DNA of 64,000 nt from Frigidibacter oleivorans (GTDB lineage: Bacteria > Pseudomonadota > Alphaproteobacteria > Rhodobacterales > Rhodobacteraceae), in NCBI RefSeq assembly GCF_003993775.1, contig NZ_RJRZ01000003.1, positions 62,001 to 126,000 on the forward strand. The letters run 5' to 3'. Positions 32,496 through 40,684 of this stretch are shown piece by piece (position 1 is the first letter of the stretch; every line of letters begins with the position of its first letter). The notes under the pieces are model-generated. The model had not been told where the DNA came from. It saw only the letters and a program-made list of their open reading frames with translations, and ran no database searches. The translations under genes were made by a program, and so were the position numbers.

Positions 32496-33361
32496 CCCGC
32501 CACCTTCACCGGCGCCACGGTCAGCCAGTCCTCGCCCGGCACATGCGGGAAGCCGCGAAAATTGACCAGGTTGTCGAATTTCAGCCGGCAGGTCTCGGCC
32601 CGCCGGTCGCAGCCCGCCCTGAGCTCGACGCGGTCGCCCGGCCGCAGATCGGCGCGCAACGCGACCCACAGCTCCACCTCGCGCCCCGCCACCGTCGCGC
32701 GGTCGTTCTTCACCGCGCCCCACAGCCCCGCCGCCGGCCCGTCCAGCACCGTCAGCCGCCCCTTCTCGAACCAGCGGTCGGCATGGTCGGGCAGCGGGTC
32801 GAGCCGCAGCAGACCCTCCGCCCCCGCCCCGCGCACCGCCGCCTCCGCCCGGTAGCCCGGCGCCGACAGGTCCACCCGGCAGCGCCCGTCGCCCAGGACC
32901 GCATCGCAGGAGGCCATGAAGACCCGGCCCCCGCCGCGGTTCAGCGCCGCGCTCAGGCCCCGCAGCTCGGCCGAAAAGGCCCCGCCCGCCCGCCGCAACT
33001 CGCCCAGCGTGCCGCGCATCTGCAGGTGCCGGGCCGAGACATCGGCCCAGTTCACCAGCCAGGCCCGCAGCTCGGCCCCGTCATAGCGCCCCGCCATCAC
33101 ATCGGCCTCGGTGATCGCCGCGGCGCTCAGCGCGCCGCCCGCCTCGCCGGTATCGACGGCCAGCCCCGTGCCCTGCGCCAGCGCCCGCGCCGCCAGGCCG
33201 CTGCCGGCGGCGAAGACGATCCCCTCGAAGACCAGGTCGCGGTCATGGTCGGTGAAGCCCAACACCAGCCCGTCCGCCCGGGTCAGCGCCCAGGCCCGGC
33301 AGACAGTCGTGCTGCCCCCCGCCAGATGCGCGAACAGCGCCGCCGATCCCGCATCGCTCAC
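32492..33361 (-). CDS. GTA gp13, baseplate hub (DUF2163)
   Basis: 289 aa. DUF2163 features: WALTRADGLVLGFTDHDRDL at the N-terminus and two Cys pairs in SCDAVLGDGRC and GCDRRAETC, a four-Cys pattern resembling the iron-sulfur site of phage tail-tip proteins such as lambda gpL. It closes with FDNLVNFRGFPHVPGEDWL. It is the hub protein under the tail tube. ATGA overlaps on both sides. Confidence 0.93.
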   Translation of the reverse strand: MSDAGSAALFAHLAGGSTTVCRAWALTRADGLVLGFTDHDRDLVFEGIVFAAGSGLAARALAQGTGLAVDTGEAGGALSAAAITEADVMAGRYDGAELRAWLVNWADVSARHLQMRGTLGELRRAGGAFSAELRGLSAALNRGGGRVFMASCDAVLGDGRCRVDLSAPGYRAEAAVRGAGAEGLLRLDPLPDHADRWFEKGRLTVLDGPAAGLWGAVKNDRATVAGREVELWVALRADLRPGDRVELRAGCDRRAETCRLKFDNLVNFRGFPHVPGEDWLTVAPVKVAG

Positions 33362-33990
33362 AGCCGCACCTCCACCACCGGCACCTGCGGCGCCTCGCCC
33401 GCCCGGAAATTCGCCACCGACACCGCGATCCGGTCGGTATCGAACCGCACCGGCACGTCGAACTCGAACCCCGCGGTCACCCGCTCTCCGGGGCCGGGCG
33501 GCACGGCGAACTGCACCATGCCCGTCGCGGCATCCACGGTGAAATCGGCCGTCTCCACCACCGCCGCCCGGCCCAGGCCCACCCGCACCGTCCCCGCCAC
33601 CGGCTTGGCGATCTCGCGCAGATGCGCCACCCCGCCCGAGGCATAGCGCTTGACCAGCCGGAACGCGGTCCGCGCCCCGTCGCCGATGCCGATCTCCTGA
33701 TCCTCGTGGCCGATCGCCCGGCTGGCGGGGGCCGACCGGAAATCTGCCCAGTCCTTCCAGCGGAACCCGTGCAGCTGCCCCGACCGCGCCTCGAAAAAGG
33801 CCACTAGGGCCTCGAGGTCGTCGAGGCTGCGCAGCCCCAGCCCCGCGTCATAGCGCCGGCGCGATTGCGACCAGGGCGCGTTGCGCTCCTCGAACCCGTT
33901 GTCCAGCGTCACGATCTCCGTGCGCCGCTCCGGCCCGCCGATCGAGCCGAAGCTCAGGCTCGCGGGAAACCGCACCTCGTGAAAGGCCAT
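33358..33990 (-). CDS. GTA gp12, distal tail protein (DUF2460)
   Basis: 210 aa. MAFHEVRFPASLSFGSIGGP and RRRYDAGLGLRSLDDLEALV are the diagnostic DUF2460 blocks; GFRWKDWADF follows. It forms the ring joining tail tube and hub. The start at 33990 was preferred over the upstream extension because it restores the family N-terminus. The 114-bp gap to gp11 upstream contains a dispersed repeat hairpin. Confidence 0.93.
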   Translation of the reverse strand: MAFHEVRFPASLSFGSIGGPERRTEIVTLDNGFEERNAPWSQSRRRYDAGLGLRSLDDLEALVAFFEARSGQLHGFRWKDWADFRSAPASRAIGHEDQEIGIGDGARTAFRLVKRYASGGVAHLREIAKPVAGTVRVGLGRAAVVETADFTVDAATGMVQFAVPPGPGERVTAGFEFDVPVRFDTDRIAVSVANFRAGEAPQVPVVEVRL

Positions 33991-34040
33991 GCCTCGTCTC
34001 CTGCCCCGCAAGACCCGCGCCGCGGGTCTTCTTGTCGGCT

Positions 34041-34080
34041 CAAATATCCTCAGGGGGGTCCGGGGGGCAGAATGCCCCCC
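34041..34080. repeat. Dispersed intergenic repeat, copy 1
   Basis: AAATATCCTC followed by a GGGGGGTCC block and the hairpin GGGGGGCA-GAA-TGCCCCCC (34062-34080). It lies between gp12 and gp11 and shares the core AATATCCC/T-GGGG with 35765-35806, 40611-40668 and 47604-47664. Confidence 0.6.
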
Positions 34081-34104
34081 GCCTGCCGCGCGGCGCCCCG
34101 GCCG

Positions 34105-34746
34105 TCAGCGCAGCCGCTCGCCCCGCGCCATCGCCCGCGCCAGCTGCGCCGCGATCTGCCCCTGGCTGCGGCGAAAGCCTGCGACATCGGGCGTCGTCAC
34201 CTGCATCGTCACGTTGACCGCGCGCCCGCCGCCGCCCGGGCTCGCAACCCCCAGCCGACCGTCCGCCCCCCGCGACAGCGGCAGGATCGCCTCCGGCCCC
34301 GCCTCGCCCATCAGCCCGGTGCCCCCGCGCATGGGGAAATAGGTGGGGCGCGCGACGATCCCGCCCTCGGCGAAGGGCATCACCCGGCCCTGGGTGAACC
34401 CTGCCCCGTCGGCAAAGGCGAACAGGCCGCCGGTCAGGGCATTCACCCCCTCGGCCAGCGCCGTCCCCGCCGCCTGGGTCACCGGCTTCATCGCGATCGC
34501 ATAGACGGCATCGGCCATGCTGCGCGCCACCGTCTCCAGCGCGTCGGACAGCTTGATCCCGTCGAAAACCAGCCCGTCGAAGGCCGAGCGCAGCCCCCGC
34601 CCGATCCCCGAGGACAAGAGCGACACCTCGCGCGACGTCAGCAGCAGGCTGTCCTGCATCCGCGCCAGTTCCGCCGCGAAGGCCGCAACCATCGTGCCTG
34701 CGCCGTCCAGCGCGCGGTCCAGATCGTCAAACTCCTCGCTCGTCAT
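34105..34746 (-). CDS. GTA gp11, tail tape measure protein
   Basis: 213 aa, the short tape measure typical of GTAs. The N-terminal half is helical (LDRALDGAGTMVAAFAAELA), the centre has a glycine-rich AGTALAEGVNALTGGLFAFA, and the C-terminus carries the family motif EGGIVARPTYFPM---GLMGEAGPEAILPL. It sets tail length and may thread through the membrane. Its 5' end overlaps the gp10.1-like gene by 20 bp. Confidence 0.92.
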   Translation of the reverse strand: MTSEEFDDLDRALDGAGTMVAAFAAELARMQDSLLLTSREVSLLSSGIGRGLRSAFDGLVFDGIKLSDALETVARSMADAVYAIAMKPVTQAAGTALAEGVNALTGGLFAFADGAGFTQGRVMPFAEGGIVARPTYFPMRGGTGLMGEAGPEAILPLSRGADGRLGVASPGGGGRAVNVTMQVTTPDVAGFRRSQGQIAAQLARAMARGERLR

Positions 34747-34969
34747 CCGGCCCCTCCCGCTTCGGCAGGCCCGGCCCGTCGGGCCAGAGCCGCGCCAGTT
34801 CCTCCAGCCGCGCCCGGGTGAAGGGCGCGGGCCCCGCCTCGGCCCCGGTCATCAGCGCCAGTTCCGCGGGCGTCAGCGCCCAGAACTCGCGCGGCAACAG
34901 CCCCAGCCCGCGCATCCCCGCCCGCATCAGCCCGGGCCAGTCCAGCCGCACCGCTGCCGGTCGCGTCAT
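34727..34969 (-). CDS. GTA tail assembly chaperone (rcc01693-like), 80 aa
   Basis: LDWPGLMRAGMRGLGLLPRE followed by FWALTPAELALMTGAE is the signature of the small rcc01693/TIGR02216 phage protein that sits between gp10 and gp11. It is likely a downstream part of the tail chaperone. It overlaps gp10 by 4 bp and gp11 by 20 bp. Confidence 0.88.
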   Translation of the reverse strand: MTRPAAVRLDWPGLMRAGMRGLGLLPREFWALTPAELALMTGAEAGPAPFTRARLEELARLWPDGPGLPKREGPDDERGV

Positions 34970-35313
34970 CCGCCCGCCCGCCGGAACACCGGGGCGGGCG
35001 CCTGCACCGGCGCGAAGGCGCGCGCCAGCAGTTCCGCCGCCGCCCGCGCCGCGCCGACCGGCCCGCCCGCCACATCCGCCCGCGCCAGGTCGGCCGCCGT
35101 CCCCTGCCAGCCGCCGCCGCGCAGGCCCGCCGCCAGCAGGTCCAGCACGTCGCGCGCGGAAAAGCGGTTGCCCTCGAACCGTTCGGCCAGCGCCACCAGC
35201 CCCTCGGCCTGCAGCGCCGCCTCCAGTTCCGCCAGCGCCCCCAGCGTCAGCTTGGCCACATGCGCCACGCCATCCACCACCACCTCGACCTCTCCGGCCA
35301 GCGGGTTCGCCAT
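34966..35313 (-). CDS. GTA gp10, tail assembly protein
   Basis: 115 aa from MANPLAGEVEVVVDGVAHVA (GGGAGCGG upstream of the ATG at 35313). LTLGALAELEAALQAEGLVA and RDVLDLLAAGLRGGG match the GTA gp10/DUF3356-type family, thought to act as the tail assembly chaperone. The gene is intact and lies 11 bp after gp9. Confidence 0.9.
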   Translation of the reverse strand: MANPLAGEVEVVVDGVAHVAKLTLGALAELEAALQAEGLVALAERFEGNRFSARDVLDLLAAGLRGGGWQGTAADLARADVAGGPVGAARAAAELLARAFAPVQAPAPVFRRAGG

Positions 35314-35324
35314 CGGCCGCTCCC

Positions 35325-35738
35325 TCACAGCGCCACGAAGCTCATCTCGCCCGCCGAGGCGAGCGTCAGCTCATAGGTGGCCTCGCCGTTATGGCTGCCG
35401 GCATAGTCGATGGCGGTGATGCGGAACGGCCCCTGCACCACGCCGAAATCCGGCACGATCACCTGGAACTGCGGCGCCTCGCCGTCGAAGAAGATCTGCC
35501 GCGCCCGCTCGTCGGTCGCCGCGTCGCGGAACACGCCCGAGCCCGAGATCGTCGCCGACTTCACCCCCGCCCCGGCCAGCAGCTCGCGCCAGCCGCCCGC
35601 GCTTTCGAGGCTCGTCACCTCGACCGTCTCGGCATTGAAGCTCAGCCGCGTGGCCCTCAGCCCCGCGACCGTCTCGAACTGCCGATCGCCCGTCAGGTCG
35701 AGCTTGATCAGCAGATCCTTGCCGTTCTGTACCGCCAT
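35325..35738 (-). CDS. GTA gp9, major tail (tube) protein
   Basis: 137 aa. MAVQNGKDLLIKLDLTGDRQ, then AETVEVTSLESAGGWRELLA, SATISGSGVFRD and EATYELTLASAGEM match the TIGR02126 tail tube family, which polymerises into the tail. The start at 35738 agrees with the family. A 110-bp gap with a repeat hairpin separates it from gp8. Confidence 0.94.
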   Translation of the reverse strand: MAVQNGKDLLIKLDLTGDRQFETVAGLRATRLSFNAETVEVTSLESAGGWRELLAGAGVKSATISGSGVFRDAATDERARQIFFDGEAPQFQVIVPDFGVVQGPFRITAIDYAGSHNGEATYELTLASAGEMSFVAL

Positions 35739-35764
35739 CGCCCATCTCCAGTTGCTGGGGGTGC

Positions 35765-35806
35765 GGACCGGGGGCCAGCCCCCCGGTCCCCCCGGGATAT
35801 TCGGAT
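35765..35806. repeat. Dispersed intergenic repeat, copy 2
   Basis: Hairpin GGACCGGGGG/CCCCCGGTCC (35765-35774 and 35780-35789) followed by CCCGGGATATTCGG. It is the reverse orientation of copy 1 and lies between gp9 and the broken gp8 gene. Confidence 0.55.
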
Positions 35807-35848
35807 CAGTTGCAGGGGGCGCGGGCCTTCCGGACGCCCGGTCCCGTC

Positions 35849-36228
35849 TCAGTCCTCGATCCGGGCGCGGAAGGTCAGGTCGATGCGCCGCATCCGCCCG
35901 TCCTCGACCCGCCGCGCCCGCGCCCGGCGGAACCACAGCCCCGCGATCCGGCCCTCGGCCAGCGCCAGCGGCGCCGACAGCAGCGCGGCCGAGACCGCAG
36001 CCGCGACGGCCTTGGCGGCGGCAAAACCCGCCTGATCCGTCACCACGGCCACCGCGAAATCGTGCAGCGCCCCCGCCCCGGTCGCGTCCGAGGCGTCGCG
36101 CACCTCCTCCGGCCCGTGGCCGGCCCCGGCGGCGCTGCATCGTGGATGGCCACCCCGGCGAGCCCCGGATCGGTCGTCAGCCGCTGCCAGACGGCCGCCT
36201 GCAGCGCCGCCGCGCGCGCATAGCTCAT
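35849..36228 (-). pseudogene. GTA gp8, tail terminator (DUF3168), frameshifted
   Basis: The N-terminal part is in one frame (36228 onward: MSYARAAALQAAVWQRLTTD, PGLAGVAIHDAAPPGPAT). The C-terminal part is in another frame (to 35849: GPEEVRDASDATGAGALHDF through RRIDLTFRARIED). The two frames differ by two, so 3n+1 bases are missing. The family normally reads AT-YV-LGPEEV at the junction; loss of about 13 bases there explains it. Without gp8 a phage tail cannot be terminated and joined. A GTG at 36103 with GGAGGAG before it might restart translation. A sequencing error is possible. Confidence 0.8.
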
Positions 36229-36563
36229 GGCGTCACCTCCTCGCGCGCATGGCAGGTCAGCCAGCGCCCGGCCGCATCCGCCTCGGCCACCGCCAAGATG
36301 CGGAACACCCGCACCCCCTCGCGCAGCCGCTGGCCCGGCTTCGGCCGCGAGGCCGCGCCGAAGGGCGCCGCGCGCAGCGTGATCCGCCAGGCGGTCGCGG
36401 CGATGGCGGCCGATCCCGTCTCGCGTTCGTCGGCCGTGCCGGGAGTGAAGCCCGCCCAGACCACGCCCAGGGCCAGCCAGACGGTGGCAAAGCCGCCCGC
36501 CCCGTCGGCCACCCGCGACGGCTCCTCGAGGATCAGGCGGCGGTTCAGCAGCGGGCGGCTCAT
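36225..36563 (-). CDS. GTA gp7, head-closure (stopper) protein
   Basis: 112 aa from MSRPLLNRRLILEEPSRVAD (ATGA overlap with gp6). GGFATVWLALGVVWAGFTPG and GVRVFRILAVAEAD match the SPP1 gp16/head-tail adaptor family. It plugs the connector after DNA packaging. It overlaps the start of the broken gp8 gene by 4 bp and is itself intact. Confidence 0.9.
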   Translation of the reverse strand: MSRPLLNRRLILEEPSRVADGAGGFATVWLALGVVWAGFTPGTADERETGSAAIAATAWRITLRAAPFGAASRPKPGQRLREGVRVFRILAVAEADAAGRWLTCHAREEVTP

Positions 36564-37189
36564 CGCCCGCTCTCCCGCCGCGCCCGGGCGGCCGGGCCGC
36601 GCCCGCCCAGCACCCGGACCGTGCGCCAGCGTTCGATCAGCGCCGTCACCCCGAAGGGCATCCCGCCGGGGGCATGGCCCGCCTCGTTCCGCGCCTCGTG
36701 ATACTGCGCCGCCAGCAGCAGCACCGCCTGCCGCAGGTCGGCGGGCAGATCGCCCCAGCCGGGGCCGAAGCCGGCGGTGAAGGCGATCTCGACCCCGCCG
36801 CCCAGGGGCACCGCCGGCAGCGCCGCGCCCGCCGCCACCAGCCGCGGCCGGTGACTGTCGCGCACCAGCCGCCACTGCCCCGGATCGGCCGCGGTCGCCC
36901 CGCCGCCCGCGTCCAGCAACGTCACCGAGGCCACCGCCGCCACCGGCGCCACCGGCAGCGCCTGTTCGCCCGGATCGCGCCAATCCTCGATCCGCCACAG
37001 GAAATCCCGCGCGATCAGCGCCTTGGCCGTCCGCGCCTCGATCGCCGCAAGGGCCGCGCGCGGGTGGCTGTCGAGGATCGCCTCCTGCGCCGCATCGTCG
37101 GCAAAGCCGGTCCCCAGCCGCAGATGGTCGCGGAACTCGGCCAGCGGCAGCGCGGCCAGCGGCACCGCCGTCGTCTCTGTCAGGATCAT
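36560..37189 (-). CDS. GTA gp6, head-tail connector (adaptor)
   Basis: 209 aa from MILTETTAVPLAALPLAEFR. DHLRLGTGFADDAAQEAILD, a conserved AFTAGFGPGWGDLPADLRQAV and a C-terminal helical part are typical of the gp6-like adaptor family that binds the portal. The start at 37189 leaves 64 bp to gp5. Confidence 0.93.
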   Translation of the reverse strand: MILTETTAVPLAALPLAEFRDHLRLGTGFADDAAQEAILDSHPRAALAAIEARTAKALIARDFLWRIEDWRDPGEQALPVAPVAAVASVTLLDAGGGATAADPGQWRLVRDSHRPRLVAAGAALPAVPLGGGVEIAFTAGFGPGWGDLPADLRQAVLLLAAQYHEARNEAGHAPGGMPFGVTALIERWRTVRVLGGRGPAARARRESGR

Positions 37190-37253
37190 GCCCGCCCCTC
37201 CTCGCCCCGAAAGCCGCCGGGCAGGACCATTCCCGCCCGGCACCGTCCCGGCG

Positions 37254-38456
37254 TCACGCGACGGCGAATTTCAGCAGCCGGATCGCGGCGAAGTCCGACA
37301 CGTCGCCGCCCACCCGCTTGCTGGCGTAGAACAGCACATGCGGCTTGGCCGAGAACGGGTCGCGCAGCACCCGCAGGTCGGGGCGCTCGGCCACGGTATA
37401 GCCGTTGCGGAAATCGCCGAAGGCGATGGCATAGGCATCGGCGGCGATGTCGGGCATGTCCTCGGCCACCAGCACCGGATAGCCCATCAGCCGCGCGGGC
37501 TCGCCCGCCGCCAGCCCGTCCGACCACAGGAACCGCCCGTCGGCATCCTTCATCTTCCTGACCGCGCCGGCGGTCTTGGAATTCATCACGAAGGTCGCGT
37601 TGGCGCGATATTCCGCATCCAGCGCATAAACCAGATCGACGATCGCGTCGCTGGCATTGGTCTGGGCGAAGTCGCCCGCCGCCCCCGTCGCGACATAGCC
37701 GAGCGATCCCCAGCTCCAGCCCGACAGCGCCACCTTCGGATGGGTGAGAAAGCCCTTCGGCTTGTCCAGCCCGTCGCCGCCGATGAAGGCCGCGGCCTCG
37801 GCGCGGGCGAACTTGTCCGCGATCCGCCGCGCCAGCCAGTCCTCGATGTCGAAGGCGCTGTCGTCCAGCAGGCGCTGGCTGGCCTTCGGCATCGCCGACA
37901 GCTCGTGCAGCGGGATCGAGATGCGGTCGATCTGCGGCGTCGCCGTCTCGGTCAGCGCCGCCGTCTCGCTCGCCCAGCCCGAACCCAGCTCGGAATGATC
38001 CACCAGCACGTCGAAGCTGGTGGCCTCCACGTTCACCACGCTCGCGATCTGCCGCAGCGAGGCGGTGGCGCGCAGCACCCCCCGGATCGTGTCCGAGGTC
38101 TGGGGGTCCACCAGATAGCCGCCCTCCGCCGCAACGGCGGTGTTCAGCGCCTTGCCCTCGGGCGGCAGATGGCGCAGCCCGGCATCGTCGCCCGACCGCA
38201 GATAGGCGGCGAAGGCCTTGCGATGCGGCGGTTCGGCCTCGGCGGCGGCGGCCAGCGCCGGACGCTCCCAGGCGGTGCGGGCGGAAAGGGTCTTGCGGTC
38301 CAGCATGGTCAGTCGCTCTTCCTGTTGGGTCAGCCGGGTCTTGATCTCGTCGCGGAAGCCGCCGAAGGCCTCCAGAAAGCCGCTCATCGCATCGCTGGCG
38401 GATCGGGCGGCGGACAAGGCTCCGCCGTCCCGGGGCCCGCGTTCGGTCTCGGTCAT
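37254..38456 (-). CDS. GTA gp5, HK97-fold major capsid protein
   Basis: 400 aa. The N-terminal helical scaffold region (about 1-100) is removed by the gp4 protease in relatives. The HK97 core has GGYLVDPQTSDTIRGVLRAT, SFDVLVDHSELGSGWASETA, KASQRLLDDSAFDIEDWLAR, AAAFIGGDGLDKPKGFLTHP and PVLVAEDMP. It builds the GTA head. The family match is very strong over the whole length. Confidence 0.97.
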   Translation of the reverse strand: MTETERGPRDGGALSAARSASDAMSGFLEAFGGFRDEIKTRLTQQEERLTMLDRKTLSARTAWERPALAAAAEAEPPHRKAFAAYLRSGDDAGLRHLPPEGKALNTAVAAEGGYLVDPQTSDTIRGVLRATASLRQIASVVNVEATSFDVLVDHSELGSGWASETAALTETATPQIDRISIPLHELSAMPKASQRLLDDSAFDIEDWLARRIADKFARAEAAAFIGGDGLDKPKGFLTHPKVALSGWSWGSLGYVATGAAGDFAQTNASDAIVDLVYALDAEYRANATFVMNSKTAGAVRKMKDADGRFLWSDGLAAGEPARLMGYPVLVAEDMPDIAADAYAIAFGDFRNGYTVAERPDLRVLRDPFSAKPHVLFYASKRVGGDVSDFAAIRLLKFAVA

Positions 38457-38483
38457 CTCGTGTCTCCGTTGATGTGTCGGATC

Positions 38484-39065
38484 TCAGCCGGCCGACAGTT
38501 CGGCCCGGGCCCGGTCCAGCGCCGCGGCCAGCCGCGACCAGTCGCCGCCGTCCTCATCTGCCGCCGCGGCCTTCGCCGCCGGCGCCAGCCGCGCGGTGGC
38601 CAGCATCGGGAAGGTCACCAGCGACACTTCCCACAGGTCGACGTCCAGAAGCCGCCGCCCGCCCGCGGCCTTGGCCGCGCTGACGGTGCGATAGCCGATC
38701 GACAGCCCGTCGATCGCCCCCGCCGCCACCAGCGCCGCCGCCTCGCGCGCCCGCGCCACCTCGGGCAGCAGCCGGCCCTTCACCCACAGCCCGCGCCCGT
38801 CCTCGCGCACCTCGTCCCAGATGCCGATGGGCTGGCCGGGGTCGTGCTGCCACAGCATCCTGACCCGCCCGCCCCGCGCCGCCAGCCGCGCCAGCCCGCC
38901 CGCATAGGCGCCCGGCTCCACCACGTCGCCGCCCTGGTCAGTCTCGCCGAACAGCGAGGCATAGCCCGCCACCACCGCGCCCTCCTGCAGGGACAGCCCG
39001 CCCTCGGGCCGGCAGAACTTCACCTCCAGCCCCGGATAGCCCGGCGCCCCTTCCGTCAGGTCCAT
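38484..39065 (-). CDS. GTA gp4, prohead protease
   Basis: 193 aa. HK97-type (U35) protease pattern: VVAGYASLFGETDQGGDVVE, RMLWQHDPGQPIG (catalytic His), GAIDGLSIGYR (catalytic Ser) and LWEVSLVTFPMLATA. It trims the capsid precursor. GAGGAG lies seven bases upstream of the ATG at 39065. Confidence 0.95.
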   Translation of the reverse strand: MDLTEGAPGYPGLEVKFCRPEGGLSLQEGAVVAGYASLFGETDQGGDVVEPGAYAGGLARLAARGGRVRMLWQHDPGQPIGIWDEVREDGRGLWVKGRLLPEVARAREAAALVAAGAIDGLSIGYRTVSAAKAAGGRRLLDVDLWEVSLVTFPMLATARLAPAAKAAAADEDGGDWSRLAAALDRARAELSAG

Positions 39066-39075
39066 CTCGCTCTCC

Positions 39076-39306
39076 TCATGCCGGCCGCCAGTCGATCAGC
39101 GACTGCACCGCCTCGGTCAGGATCACCCCCGCCACGCCGAAGACCGTCATCCACAGCCGCCGCTCCAGCCCCTCGATCAGCGCCTCGATCCGCTCCAGCC
39201 GCTTTTCCACCGCGCTGAACTGCAGCGCCATGATCCGCTCGGTCGCCTCGAAGCGTTGTTCATGCACCTCGAAGGGCGCCTTCAGATAGCGCGAGCCGCC
39301 CTCCAT
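39076..39306 (-). CDS. GTA gp3.5, small head-formation protein
   Basis: 76 aa. YLKAPFEVHEQRFEATERIM is followed by a coiled-coil helix (EKRLERIEALIEGLERRLWM) and a membrane-like helix at the end (TVFGVAGVILTEAV). It matches the rcc01685-type protein between portal and protease in GTAs. It is required in some way for head formation in relatives; mechanism unknown. Confidence 0.9.
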   Translation of the reverse strand: MEGGSRYLKAPFEVHEQRFEATERIMALQFSAVEKRLERIEALIEGLERRLWMTVFGVAGVILTEAVQSLIDWRPA

Positions 39307-39310
39307 CCGC

Positions 39311-40519
39311 TCACTCCCCCTCGGGGCGCGGCGGCAGGCCCAGCAGGCGGCGCTTCTCGGCCTCGGTCAGGAACTCCGCCGCCGCCACCCGCGCCCAATG
39401 CGCCTCGCGCTCCACCGCCAGCGCCGGCACCTGGTCGAGGTCGGGGCGCAGCGCCACCTCCGCGCCCAGGAAAGCCGACAGCCACCAGGCCAGCGCCGCC
39501 GCCACCCGCGTCGCCAGCGGTAGCACCGTCAGCCGGTAGAAGGCCCGGTTCGCCTCGGCATAGTTGGCATAGGTCGCGTCCCCCGGGATCCCCAGCAGCA
39601 TCGGCGGCACCCCGAAGGCCAGCGCGATCTCGCGCGCCGCCGCCATCTTCGTCTCGTGGAACTCCATGTCCGAGGGCGAAAATCCCATCGGCTTCCAGTC
39701 GAGCCCGCCCTCCAGCAGCATTGGCCGGCCTGCGTTGCGCGCGCCCTGATGATGCGCCTCCATCTCGTTCACCAGCCGGTCGTACTGGTCGGGCGACAGC
39801 GCCCCCTGCCCGTCCGAGCCGCGATAGACGATCGCACCCGAGGGCCGCGCCGCATTGTCGAGCAGCGCCTTCGACCAGGCCGAGGCGGCATTGTGCACAT
39901 CCACCGCCACCGCCGCCGCCTGCAGGGGCGCCAGCCCGTAATGGTCGTCCTGCGGATGGAAACCCTTGATATGGCAGATCGGGTCCGGCGTCCCCGTCAT
40001 CGCGAAGCGATGCGTCCGCCCGCCTGCGGTATAGTCATAGGCGGCGGGCCAGCCATCGGGCCCGGGGATCAGGCTCACCCGGTCCGAGCGCAGCACATGC
40101 AGCTCCTCCGGCAGCAGCCCCGCCGCACCCCCCACCGCCTCGACATAGGCGTTGCCCGACAGCAGCAGCTGCGCCACCAGCGCCTCCAGCAGCTCCGCCC
40201 GGCCCTGCGCCGGGTTCGGCCGCTGGATCAGCGCCAGCAGCGGATGCGTCTCATAGCGCCGCGCCGCGTCGGAACAGACCAGCGGCAGCGCCGCCGCCGC
40301 CTCCGCCACCAGCTTCACGCAGCGAAAGCCGATAGGATTGCCGGTGAACCCGGCCCGCGTCAGGCTCGCCACGTCGCGCGGCGACCAGACCGCTCGCCCC
40401 GGCCCCCCCAGCACCCGCGCCACCACCCGCCCGGTGGCCGAGGCCTTGGCCTCCGGCGCGGGAACCGGCGCGGCGGCGGCCGGCGCCGCCGCATCGCCCC
40501 GGCGAAAGAACTGCATCAT
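39311..40519 (-). CDS. GTA gp3, portal protein
   Basis: 402 aa. After a Pro/Ala-rich start, WSPRDVASLTRAGFTGNPIG, then LLSGNAYVEAVGG, HIKGFHPQDDHYGLAPLQAA, ARPSGAIVYRG, DMEFHETKMAAAREIALAFG and VPPMLLGIPGDATYANYAEA are HK97-type portal blocks. It is the DNA entry channel. Two ATGs stand in tandem (40519, 40516) after GGAGAT. A repeat-rich gap separates it from gp2. Confidence 0.96.
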   Translation of the reverse strand: MMQFFRRGDAAAPAAAAPVPAPEAKASATGRVVARVLGGPGRAVWSPRDVASLTRAGFTGNPIGFRCVKLVAEAAAALPLVCSDAARRYETHPLLALIQRPNPAQGRAELLEALVAQLLLSGNAYVEAVGGAAGLLPEELHVLRSDRVSLIPGPDGWPAAYDYTAGGRTHRFAMTGTPDPICHIKGFHPQDDHYGLAPLQAAAVAVDVHNAASAWSKALLDNAARPSGAIVYRGSDGQGALSPDQYDRLVNEMEAHHQGARNAGRPMLLEGGLDWKPMGFSPSDMEFHETKMAAAREIALAFGVPPMLLGIPGDATYANYAEANRAFYRLTVLPLATRVAAALAWWLSAFLGAEVALRPDLDQVPALAVEREAHWARVAAAEFLTEAEKRRLLGLPPRPEGE

Positions 40520-40570
40520 CCCGATCTCCTCGCGTCTCGTCCGGCATGCCCCGCCGACGGGGCCGCGCCC

Positions 40571-40618
40571 GGCCCGTCGTCCGGCCCGTCGTCCTGCCCG
40601 TCGTCCGGCCCATCTTCT
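40571..40618. repeat. 12-bp tandem repeat (three and a half copies)
   Basis: GGCCCGTCGTCC at 40571 and 40583, TGCCCGTCGTCC at 40595, and a degenerate GGCCCATCTTCT at 40607 that runs into dispersed repeat copy 3. It is located in the gp2-gp3 gap and is non-coding on the GTA strand. Confidence 0.85.
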
Positions 40619-40668
40619 GTTCGGAAATATCCCGGGGTGAATTGGCGCCCCGGCGCCAAGAGGGGCAG
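40611..40668. repeat. Dispersed intergenic repeat, copy 3
   Basis: CATCTTCTGTTCGGAAATAT, CCCGGGGTGAATTGG, then the perfect stem TTGGCGCC-CC-GGCGCCAA (40642-40659) and AGAGGGGCAG. It matches copy 4 (47604-47664, opposite orientation) over almost its whole length, with compensating changes in the stem. Confidence 0.8.
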
Positions 40669-40684
40669 CGCCCCTCCCCCGGCC

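Noticed and set aside
34041-34080. Considered as an intrinsic terminator splitting the GTA operon
   Set aside because: The stem is strong but no T run follows on the minus strand, and it shares sequence with repeats elsewhere; listed as a repeat instead.
35739-36140. N-terminal extension of gp9 upstream of MAVQNGKD
   Set aside because: It reads through the repeat hairpin and the gp8 remnant in a Gly/Arg-rich shadow frame; the family starts at MAVQNG.
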